Under the pieces are notes generated by a model. The model was not told the DNA's origin. It ran no database searches and was given only the letters and a program-made list of their open reading frames with translations. 64,000 nucleotides of DNA from the NCBI RefSeq assembly GCF_017115165.1, contig NZ_JABXKF010000090.1:1-64000 (forward strand), given 5' to 3'. Both the position numbers and the translations under genes were made by a program. How positions within the stretch are numbered: the stretch's first letter is position 1; every line of letters starts with the position of its first letter. Below are positions 25,848 through 36,200 of this stretch, in pieces. This DNA is from Nostoc sp. LPT. Lineage in GTDB: Bacteria > Cyanobacteriota > Cyanobacteriia > Cyanobacteriales > Nostocaceae.

Positions 25848-28800
25848 TTACTGTGTTGCTGCTCGGCGCTCTTTCCTAACTTGTTTTCGCCTCTGTACTG
25901 AAGCTGTTCTGCTCTCCGAGTGATGAGCAGGTCGTAAAACAGATGTTTCTTCACTAGATTCCTGACTAAAATATTTAACCAGGTGACTGATAGTCGGATA
26001 TTGAAACATCTCAACCAAGCTGAAATCTCGCTGAAATACTTTTTGCAACTTGCTAGGAACTTGAATTAAGAGCAATGAATTACCACCAAGTTCAAAGAAA
26101 TTGTCATGGATTCCCACTCTTTCTACTTGAAGTAATTCTTGCCAAATAGATGCAATCACTTTTTCAACTTCGGTCTTCGGCGCCACATAGGATACCTCTA
26201 ATTCTGGTCTTGAAGCCTCTGGTGCAGGTAATGCACTGCGGTCTATTTTGCCGTTGGGTGTTAGAGGTAGGGCGTTCAGCGTTACAAAGCTTGAGGGTAC
26301 CATATACTCAGGTAATCTTTCTTTGATAAACGCTCGTAAGTCGCCGATCGAAAGGGTGGGTTTGTTTGCTATTATTTCGTCAGCCAGTAGGTGTGTTTTT
26401 TCTGTGGGTGTGACTTGTGTCCCTTCTGCTTGTTGTATCGGAACAACATAGGCTACTAGGCGTTTATCTCCTGGTTGCTCCTCTCGTGAGACAACTACAG
26501 CCTCCACTACTCCCGGATGTTGACTCAAGATAGTTTCTATCTCACTTAATTCGATCCGATATCCCTGGAATTTCACTTGATGATCTACACGACCCAGAAA
26601 CTCAATGTTACCGTTGGGTAGATATTGTGCCAAGTCTCCAGTTTTATACAGTTTGTTGTTTGGGTTTGTCCCAAAGGGATTGGAGATGAAACGCTCTATG
26701 GTTAACTGTGGTTGGTTTAAGTAGCCACGCACCACGCCTTCGCCACCAATGTAGAGTTCACCAGGAATACCAACAGGTACTGGTTGTAGATGGCGATCGA
26801 GAATATAAATTTCTGTGTTGGCAATGGGGCGTCCGATTGGTATCGTATTGCCGACTTCTTGCAGGGGATAGGTTGTAGACCAAATAGTCGTCTCGGTGGG
26901 GCCATACATGTTATAAATTTCTGCCGAGAGTTGAGTCCGCAACTGTTCTGCTAGAGAAACGGGTAACGCCTCACCACCAAGCATCAATTTGCGGAGTGAA
27001 CCCATCGCACTCAGCGCCTTATTATCCTGAATTAATATTCTTGCAAGAGACGGAGTGCATTGCAGATGTGTCACATTGTGCCTGGCAATTTGAGCAGGTA
27101 GGGAATAGTCAGTGTCATCTTTGTCTATTTTTTTGTTGCTCAATTCTCTGACTGTATTTAGGTGATGTAAACTAGACAACACCGATTCCACATCCACACC
27201 AAAATCGATCAGACATGCAACCTCATCCACCCCGATCGCCTTGAGTCGGTTAATCATCCGCAAACAAGTGCTGGGTGTGCCTAACAAACTGCTTCTTTCA
27301 AAGTACCGATTAAAGGCGTAATTCAGCAGTTGCTCTTGCTCTTGTGCAGTAAAATTCTCTGCATTAATATCGTGACCTAAGCTTTTTCCTAAGTTATTCA
27401 ACAGACTCAGAGAACTTTTCAAGTACTGGTAAAAAGGTTGCCGCACCTTTTCTCGCACAACATCAATGTCCTCACCCACGAAGGTGTGAATCATCAACGT
27501 CACGTGACCTGCTCCCAGTCCATGTCCGTGTTCCTGCCAGGATTGGCGATAAACCGCAATTTTTTCCTCTAGTTCCTCTACATTCTGATCGAGTAAATGG
27601 GTAAGCAAGTTGGCACCAATTTCACCCGCCCGACGAAAAGTTTCTGGACTACCAGCTGCTGTAACCCAAATCGGCACTTCCGGCTGAATCGGTTGGGGAT
27701 GAATCTTCACTTCTACTTCTTTGCCACTACCTCCTGGCAGAGTTATCGATTCTCCGCGCCAAAGTTGGCGGACAGTTTCGATGTCACGAAACATGATTTG
27801 GAAGCGATCGCTATACTTGTCTGGTGCTAGGACAAAATCATTGGCGTGCCAACCGGAAGCAAAGGAGATACCAACCCGGCCTCGCGAAAGGTTATCAACT
27901 ACAGACCATTCTTCAGCAACTCGGATCGGATTTTGTAAGGGTAAAACAATACTACCAGCACGAATTTGAATACGCTCTGTAATTGTGGCGATCGCTGCAC
28001 TGACAACGGAGGGATTTGGGTATAGACCGCCAAATTCATGGAAGTGTCGCTCTGGAGTCCAGATGGCTGCAAAGGCGTGTTTGTCGGCAAATTTAGCACC
28101 TTCAAGTAGTAAGTGATACTTATCTGTGCCTGCCTGTACCTCGTCACTAGCAAAATAGAAAAGGCTAAATGCCATTTCTTTATCTGTGATTTTTTGGTCT
28201 ACTTCAGTAGTAAAAGTAGTAGGTCTTGGATCACCATTAATCACAACTTGAAAACCGCGTGTCAGCGTCCACAACAACTCTAACACTGAGATATCAAAGG
28301 AAATGCTGGTAACTGCTAGCCAAGTACCTGGATGATCGTTTCCAATACTACCGTCCATTCCTGTAAAGAAATTGACAACGTTGCGATGACTGACCATCAC
28401 TCCCTTTGGTTTACCTGTGGAGCCGGAAGTGTAGATCGTATATGCTAAGTTGTCAGTTGACAAGGCTGTTGGGGGATTCTGATCACTAGCGCTTTGAATT
28501 ATCTGCCAATCTCTATTTAGGCAAACCACCGATGCGCCAGAATTTGGAAGTTTTTCCAGTAATTGTTGTTGAGTCAACAGCACTGGCACTTGAGCATCTG
28601 CCAACATAAAAGTTAGGCGTTCCTGCGGGTATGCTGGGTCTAGCGGTAGATATGCACCACCTGCTTTGAGGATGGCTAATAGTCCGACGATCATATCGAG
28701 CGATCGCTCTACACAAATCCCTACCAATACTTCTGATTTTACTCCCAGCGATCGCAAGTAATGCGCCAATTGGTTAGCTTTCGTGTTGAGTTCGCGGTAA

Positions 28801-30278
28801 GTTAACTGCTCATCTTTAAACACCACTGCGACTGCATTAGGTGTGCGTTCTACTTGCGCCTCAAATAATTGATGAATGCATTGTTCTTGAGGATACTCAA
28901 TTTCTGTATCATTCCACTCCCGCAGCAATTGAGATTTTTCTTGTCCAGTCAGTAACGACAAATCTCGAAGTTGTTGTTCAGGATTGGCAACTATACTTTC
29001 TAACAAAGTCTTTAAATGCCCTAATATCCGATTAATCGTCGCACTATCAAAACGACGGGTATCATACCCAATCGACAGTAATGAATCTGAACCAGGATAT
29101 ACCTGTAGGGTAAGAGGATAATTCGTCTTTTCAAATATCCGAGTTTCCCCTATTACCATGCTTTGAGCTAGCTTTTCTCCAGTATCATCTACTAAATAGT
29201 TATTAAAAACTAGAAGACTCTCAAATAGTGGCAACCCACGAGGAATTTGACTCCATTGTTGAATCTGTATTAGTGGACTATACTCATACTGACGCATTTC
29301 CACTTCTTGAATTTGCAGCTTTTTCAACCAAGGTATAAGCAAATCATCAGCAGGGACTTGTACCCGTAGCGGCAATGTGTTGGCGAAAAGTCCCATCATG
29401 GATTCTGCTTCTGCCAATTCAGTCGGTCGGCCTGAAGATGTGGCGCCAAAAACTATATCTGACTCACCGCTATATCGGCTTAAAAGTATAGCCCAGGCTC
29501 CCTTGAGTAGAATATTTAGGGTAAGATGATACTTTCGTGCCAGGGAATTCAAGGCATCTGTCGTTGTTACCGAAAGTCGGGTTTGTTGACAATCATGGTC
29601 TTCGTCTTCGCTAGAGAAAGTACCGACAGCTTTGTCCATCATTAGTGATGTCGGTATCGTAAATCCTTCAAGCATTTCGCGCCAGTAAATTTCAGCCTTT
29701 GATATATCTTGCTGCTGTAGCCAAGAAATGTATTCTTTAAAGGGACGAGGACTTTCTAAATGTAAATCTTCACCTTTGCAAAAGGCATTATAGAATTCAT
29801 AAAATTCTTTCCATAGCCATGTTAAAGACCACCCTTCCATCAATATATGGTTATAGCTGAAGACAAATTGATAAGCGTTATCAGCCACCTGAATTAATGC
29901 CAAACGCATCAGTGGAACTTGGGAAAGTGTAAAGCCTCGTTTGCGATCTGCTGCTAAAAAAATTTCTAACTGCTTTTCTTGTTCCGGCAAAGAAAGTTCG
30001 CGCCAGTCTTGAAAATCCCAAGGCAAGTCTACTTGTCGATATACCACTTGATATGGCTTATCAAGATTTTCCCAGTAGAAGGAGGTACGCAAAATTGGAT
30101 GCCGATCTAAAACTTGCTGCCATGCTTTTTGGAAAGCTGGAACATCAACTTGAGTTTGTAAGGCGTAGCAAAACTGCTCAAAGTACATCCCCGAATTAGG
30201 TGTAACCAGCGTGTGAAAAAGCATACCCTGCTGTAAGGGTGAAAGTTCGTATATATCTTCAATATTATTTTGGTTCAT
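25848..30278 (-). CDS. NRPS C-A(Gly, with inserted luciferase-like monooxygenase)-PCP
   Basis: A 1476-residue NRPS. The C domain (about 5-440) is of the DCL type that follows epimerization domains (ELSPLQQGMLFHTL). Its motif is NHILMEG, so the first His is Asn and Asp is Glu, with the catalytic second His kept. The A domain is split: A1-A4 (TIYTSGSTGKPKG, FDISVLELL) to about 690, then an FMN-dependent luciferase-like monooxygenase (about 700-1040, FSLFYFASDEVQ, IWTPERHFHEFGG, SFASGWHANDFV), then A5-A10. The pocket reads D-I-L-Q-M-G-M-I-W-K, close to the glycine code DILQLGLIWK. The PCP is DNFFELGGNSL. The preceding PKS ends 17 nt upstream, with AGGAG in the gap. A comparable Gly A-domain with integrated monooxygenase exists in myxothiazol/melithiazol synthetases. 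Confidence 0.94.
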   Translation of the reverse strand: MNQNNIEDIYELSPLQQGMLFHTLVTPNSGMYFEQFCYALQTQVDVPAFQKAWQQVLDRHPILRTSFYWENLDKPYQVVYRQVDLPWDFQDWRELSLPEQEKQLEIFLAADRKRGFTLSQVPLMRLALIQVADNAYQFVFSYNHILMEGWSLTWLWKEFYEFYNAFCKGEDLHLESPRPFKEYISWLQQQDISKAEIYWREMLEGFTIPTSLMMDKAVGTFSSEDEDHDCQQTRLSVTTTDALNSLARKYHLTLNILLKGAWAILLSRYSGESDIVFGATSSGRPTELAEAESMMGLFANTLPLRVQVPADDLLIPWLKKLQIQEVEMRQYEYSPLIQIQQWSQIPRGLPLFESLLVFNNYLVDDTGEKLAQSMVIGETRIFEKTNYPLTLQVYPGSDSLLSIGYDTRRFDSATINRILGHLKTLLESIVANPEQQLRDLSLLTGQEKSQLLREWNDTEIEYPQEQCIHQLFEAQVERTPNAVAVVFKDEQLTYRELNTKANQLAHYLRSLGVKSEVLVGICVERSLDMIVGLLAILKAGGAYLPLDPAYPQERLTFMLADAQVPVLLTQQQLLEKLPNSGASVVCLNRDWQIIQSASDQNPPTALSTDNLAYTIYTSGSTGKPKGVMVSHRNVVNFFTGMDGSIGNDHPGTWLAVTSISFDISVLELLWTLTRGFQVVINGDPRPTTFTTEVDQKITDKEMAFSLFYFASDEVQAGTDKYHLLLEGAKFADKHAFAAIWTPERHFHEFGGLYPNPSVVSAAIATITERIQIRAGSIVLPLQNPIRVAEEWSVVDNLSRGRVGISFASGWHANDFVLAPDKYSDRFQIMFRDIETVRQLWRGESITLPGGSGKEVEVKIHPQPIQPEVPIWVTAAGSPETFRRAGEIGANLLTHLLDQNVEELEEKIAVYRQSWQEHGHGLGAGHVTLMIHTFVGEDIDVVREKVRQPFYQYLKSSLSLLNNLGKSLGHDINAENFTAQEQEQLLNYAFNRYFERSSLLGTPSTCLRMINRLKAIGVDEVACLIDFGVDVESVLSSLHHLNTVRELSNKKIDKDDTDYSLPAQIARHNVTHLQCTPSLARILIQDNKALSAMGSLRKLMLGGEALPVSLAEQLRTQLSAEIYNMYGPTETTIWSTTYPLQEVGNTIPIGRPIANTEIYILDRHLQPVPVGIPGELYIGGEGVVRGYLNQPQLTIERFISNPFGTNPNNKLYKTGDLAQYLPNGNIEFLGRVDHQVKFQGYRIELSEIETILSQHPGVVEAVVVSREEQPGDKRLVAYVVPIQQAEGTQVTPTEKTHLLADEIIANKPTLSIGDLRAFIKERLPEYMVPSSFVTLNALPLTPNGKIDRSALPAPEASRPELEVSYVAPKTEVEKVIASIWQELLQVERVGIHDNFFELGGNSLLLIQVPSKLQKVFQRDFSLVEMFQYPTISHLVKYFSQESSEETSVLRPAHHSESRTASVQRRKQVRKERRAATQ

Positions 30279-30295
30279 GGAAAATTTCTCCTATA

Positions 30296-33200
30296 TCACT
30301 GACCAATCTGAGCCAGCAAGTTACTCAAATTTTCTTGATTGATGTTTGCTGCCGAAAAGTCTGAAGGGGTATACTCTATTGCTTCTAGGGAGCGAGAATA
30401 GGTGATGAGAGATTTGAGGGCTTCGACAAAACTATGAGATAGTTTCTCTATAGTCTCGCGTCTATGCACATTTGTGCTGTAGCTAAATTCCAGTCTTAAC
30501 TGACCTTCTTCATTAACCCATGCGGTCACGCCTAGCAAATGAGAACTAGTTCCTTTTGGACTGTACATTGATCCAGTGGATTCTTCAGTCGGTCTGAGCA
30601 TAGAAGATTGATCAAAGCTTTTACCAAATTGACCAAGGTAGAGAAAAAATACCTCTGCTTGAGGAAGCGATCGCATTTTCTCTGTCAGTGTTGTATCCTC
30701 ACTAAGGTAGCGTAGCGCTCCATGATCAATGGTTCTACTAGAAATGCAACGAAACTGCTCTTTTACGGCTTTCAATGCCTCCCCTGGATTCTCAGCACCC
30801 TCTAAATCCAAAAGCACAGGATAAAGAGTAGTCAGCCAACCTACTGTCCGTGATATATCCACATTATCTATAGTTGTACTTGCATCTCGCGCATCTTCTT
30901 CGGTATTAAACAGTAAACATTTTATGCCTGTCCATTCTGTAAAAGCTTGTACAAGAGCAGTCAACAAAACTTCTTGTGTATTAGTTCGATAAACTGCTAG
31001 AACCTCCTGAAGTAATGCCTGAGTTTCTGTTTCGCTTAACGCTACTGAGACACTTTCACCTGATGCTACAGTGTTAATGCCTCCTGGATAATCGATTGGT
31101 AAGGGATAAACCTGTTCGTAACCTTTGCTGAGACAGGAATTTAGGTTTTTTTGCAACTCTACTGATTGAGCGTATTCCTTTAGTCGCTCAGACCACTGTT
31201 TGAAAGAGGTTGTTTTCTGCGGCAGTTGAATTGCTTTACCAAGTCTGAGCTGTTGATAAGTAGTCTGAAGATCCTCTATTAAGATTCGCCAAGAACCAAA
31301 ATCTACTGCCAAGTGGTGGATGATGATGAGCAAGCGGCTTGACTTATTGACACCCAAATCAAAAAGCACACCCCGCACAATTGGCCCATCTGATAAATTC
31401 AAACTAGCTTGTAGTTCCGTGGCGGTTGCTTCCATCAAAGATTTTTGAACATCAGGCGAAAACGCTGATAAATCTGTATGTGTAAGATTCACCTGTTTTT
31501 CTAAGTCAGTGCTCACCTGCTGCCAGCCATACTCAGAGGGGATAAACCGCAAGCGAAGTGCATCGTGATGTATAAATAAATGCTGCCATGCTTGTTCAAA
31601 CAAAGCCCGATCGAGAACTTGCATTACCTCTACAAAGAATGCCATGTTCCAGTGGTGTGGTTCTGATAAATTCTGTTCAAAGAACCAGTGCTGGATAGGT
31701 GTAAGAGGAAGCGAACCAGTTACTAAGCCTTGTTCAGCCTGGACAACTTGTTTTGTGGTGGTTACCTCTGCCAGTTCGGCGATTGTCTGATGCTCAAACA
31801 ATTGCTGAGGGGCAAGCCGATAACCTGCTTTAGCAGCTCTAGCACTGACTTGAATGCCAAGTACAGAATCTCCCCCTAACTCAAAAAAGTTATCGTCAAT
31901 ACCTACTTGCTCAATACCAAGGAGTTCTTGCCAGATATTGGCAATGGTTTGCTCTACCTCATTTCTAGGAGCAACATAGTCATTATCTAAATTAGGTCTT
32001 AAATAAAGTGAGGCGGAACTGGCTTTTTGTGCAACTTTAGAACCTTGACTAAATTCAAGTTGAATCCATCTTTTGATACTAACTTGTAAGTTTACTGTTG
32101 ATGTGACTAACTGACTAAATTTTCTCAAGGATAAGGCACGTTTAAAAACCTCCAGACCTTCTTGCTTTGTCATCATCGAATCTGCACCTTTGAGTGAGGT
32201 TACTGATTTTGAGGATTCTTGAGTAATCCAATCCCCATAATTGATACTCTGCCAGGAGAAAAGACTTGTTTGGTTATGTTTATGTACAAAAGCATCAGTA
32301 AATAGATGCGCTGCTGGATAAGCAGCCATGCCCATTACCCCTAAAACAGATGCTAATGACGATATTATTACGCAGAAATCTAGCTCTTTTCCTTGGAGGA
32401 TATTTTCTAATACAAATAATCCATAGCCTGTTGAGCTGAATTGACTTTCACACTCAGTTTTACTTATCTGTTGAATATTACTAAACAACTTTATCCCTGC
32501 TGCATGAATGACACCATCAATTTCACCAAAGCGGTTTGATGCTTGAGTCATTACTGCTTGCATTTGTTCGAGATTCGCAACATCGGCGCGGCAAATTAGA
32601 ACTTCACTACCCAATGTTTCTAATGCTTGCACTTTCTTGATTTTGCGACTGATATCATCGTTATCATCATGAATTGCTAGCCATTGCGACCAATCTTGTT
32701 TTGCAGGGAAACTGGAACGCAATGTCAGAATTAGCTTGGCGTGTGCTGTTTGGGCGAGATATTCTGCCAGCACTAAGCCAATATCTCCCAAACCACCAAC
32801 AATTAAGTAAACTCCTTCATCCCTGATGGGAATTGTTTCTTGATTTGGCTCTTCAATTTGTATTGGTTCAAAAGTTTGCACCCAACGATGTTTGCCACGG
32901 TAGGCAATCATATTCTCAGATGTTGTTTGAGTCAGTTCTGTTACGAGATGGTCTATGAGTTGACTGTTTTGGGATGTTATTGATTCAGGAATAACCACAT
33001 CAATGTTACGACAGGTGATGTTCGTATACTCTTGGGGAATCACTTTACAGATTCCCATGATAGTTGCCTTTTGCGGGCACAAGTTTTCGTCGCCGTTTAC
33101 CTCTTGCACATTGTTGGTAACAACTGAAATTTGGATAGTATCGGTAACTTCTTGTCTTCCCAACGCTTGTGCTAAGAAAAGTAGACTATAAAAACCATTA

Positions 33201-36200
33201 TTTTGACATTCTTCAAAGAACTGATGGGATGATTCTGGTTGTGGGTTGGGGATGAGACTCCAAAAATGAGCGAAATGCCATCCGGCACGCTCCGCGATCG
33301 CATTTGGTTGAAAATCCCATAGTTTCTTCAGCAAGGCATCATAGTCACTACTTGCTTGGGGATTTATTGCGTAAGAGCGATCGCCTAGTTGTGTAAACTG
33401 CTCTCCAACAGTCACACTAATCACATCATGTCCTGCTAATTGCAACTGTTTGACAACTTGTAAACCTACTGCATCAGTATCAATAAAGACTAAATAATTT
33501 AATTTTTGTGGTGATTTCGCTCCTATCTGTGGAGAACGTTTCCAAGAAGGAATGTAAAACCAGTCAGCAATATCCGGTTTTTTCTGTAATGCTTGCGGCG
33601 ATCGCATTGCCAAATTAGCTTCAGGATTAGCATCAATCCAGTAACGCTGAGGTTCAAAAGGATATGTGGGTAAGGGAAGGCGATCGCGTTGTTCATTAGC
33701 ATAAAAACCAGACCAGTCTACCTTTACCCCTGCCAGCCAAAGGCGACCCAATGTATTCATTAAAAAGGCGACATCTGACTGTTGCTCATAGGAATGCCGC
33801 AAGGAAGGGAGCATCACTGATTTGGCTCTCTCGTCACTTTCTAGACATTGCAGTGCGAAACTACTCAATGCCTGACCAGCGCCAACCTCCAATAAAATCG
33901 GATGATCTTTTTTCCACAACTCTTGCACCCCCGAAGCAAAGCGTACTGCTTGGCACAAATGCTTCACCCAATAACTGGGATCTGTTGCTTGGTCTGCTGT
34001 AATCCAAGTTCCCGTGACGTTGGATAAATAGGGAATTTTCGGTGGTTTAAGAGTGAATGTTTGCACTAAATTGTCAAAGGTAGGTGCGATCGCCTCCATC
34101 ATCACCGAATGAAAAGCATGAGAACTCTGTAAACGCTTCCCAACTAAACCTCTTTCACTCAATCGTCGTTCTACTTCCTCGATAGCATTTGTAGCACCTG
34201 CAATCACACACAACGATGAGCCGTTGATTGCAGATAGAGAAATCTTCTCATTCAAGAAGGGCTGTATTTCCTCCTCGGAAAGCCCAATTGCCAACATTGC
34301 TCCTTCAGGCAGATATTGAATCATTTGCGCTCTTTTCGCTACCAAAGTTAAAGTGTCTTCCAAAGACAAAACCTCGGCCAGACACGCTGCTACATATTCA
34401 CCGATGCTGTAGCCAATCATTGCCGTCGGACGAATCCCCCACGATATCCACAATTGAGCTAAAGCGTATTCAATAACGAAGATAGCTGGTTGGGTGAGAA
34501 AGGTTTGATTCAGCTTTTGAGTGGCGACATCTAACTGTTCTGTTCCCCGACCTAACATTTTTCGCAAATCTAGCCCAGCAGAGAGAGTGCTTGGTTTATT
34601 TCCATTCTCACTGTTTCTATTGGTATACAGAACATCTCGCAAATCAGTACCAAGGTGGGGTTTGAGGAGTTCGCAACATTGGTCAACACAGGCGCGAAAT
34701 GTTGGCTCAGTTTGGTAAAGTTCAAGAGCCATATTAATGTAGTGAGTTCCTAGTCCAGAAAACATGAAGGCAACAGGACGTTGTTGAGTTTTTTCAGTAC
34801 TGGTGAGAACTCGCTTTGGCTCTTGAAGTGCGTTGATAGCATCTTGAATATCCCGACAGACAACTGTGCGCCGATAGTCGAAAGTTCTCCGTCCAACCTG
34901 CAATGTGTAAGCCACATCGGCAAGGTTTGAATCGGGATATTCTTGGAAATAATTAGCTAGATTTGTGGTAGCCGTTTCCAGTGCTGAATCAGTTTTGGCA
35001 GATAGCATCAACAACTGCCAAGGACGAGAGGAACTAGAAGCTTCGACAACTGGGGCTTCTTCAACAATCAGATGGGCATTGGTTCCTCCAAGTCCAAAGG
35101 AACTAACTCCTGCACGTCGAGGAGTGCCATGCGTCTCCCATTCCGAAAGTGTGGTATTGACGTAGAAAGGACTGTTAGCAAAGTCAATTTCGGGATTAGG
35201 CGAAGTAAAGTGTAAGCTGGGTGGTATCTGTTTGTGCTTGAGGGCTAAGACGGTTTTGATTAATCCCGTCACACCAGCCGCAGTGTCCAAATGCCCAATA
35301 TTGGTTTTGACGGAACCAATGGCGCAGAATCCTTTCTTCTGGGTACTAGAGCGAAAAGCTTGTGTGAGGGCAGCAATTTCAATGGGATCTCCTAAGACTG
35401 TTCCTGTACCATGAGCCTCAATGTAAGTAATTGTCTCTGGTTCTACTTCGGCTATTACTTGGGCTGTTCTAATTACTTTTGCTTGGGTATCGATACGGGG
35501 TGCTGTGTAGCTGACCTTGAGTGAACCATCGTTATTGATGGCTGATCCTTTGATTACAGCATGAATCGTATCGCGATCGCTAAGAGCATCTTCTAATCGT
35601 TTCAATACCACAATGCCCACACCCTCACCGCCCACAGATCCTTTTGCTCTAGCATCAAAGGTACGGCAATGTCCGTCAGGAGACGCTATTCCTCCTTCTG
35701 TATACATGTATCCAGTTTTTCTAGTTGCACTGATAGCAACTCCACCAGCCAATGCCATATCACATTCACCATTGAGTAAGCTTTGGCAGGCTAAATGCAC
35801 AGCAACTAATGAAGTTGAGCAGGCAGTTTGCACAGCATAACTGGGACCTTCTAAGTTGAGTTTGTAAGAAACACGCGTGGTTAAATAGTCTTTATTACCT
35901 GCTATTGTGAGTTGCTGAGGATCGATAAAATTTCTGATATTTTGATTTAGATAAATATTAAGTAAGTAGCTGCTCAAACTAGAGCCACCATAAACACCAA
36001 CAGCACCTTTATAAGTTTGTGAATCGTATCCAGCACTTTCCAGCGCTGACCAAGCACACTCTAGAAAAATTCTGTGTTGCGGATCGGTAACTTCTGCTTC
36101 TCTAGGATTAAAGCCAAAAAATGAAGCGTCAAATAATTCTGCGTCTTCTAATATAGCGTGTGCTTTTACATAGTTAGGGTCATTTAATATCGATGAACTT

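Noticed and set aside
25655-26014. 119-aa minus-strand ORF across the NRPS end and the gap before the decarboxylase
   Set aside because: It lies in another frame over the NRPS PCP coding region, has basic low-complexity composition and no recognisable motif; it is a shadow ORF.
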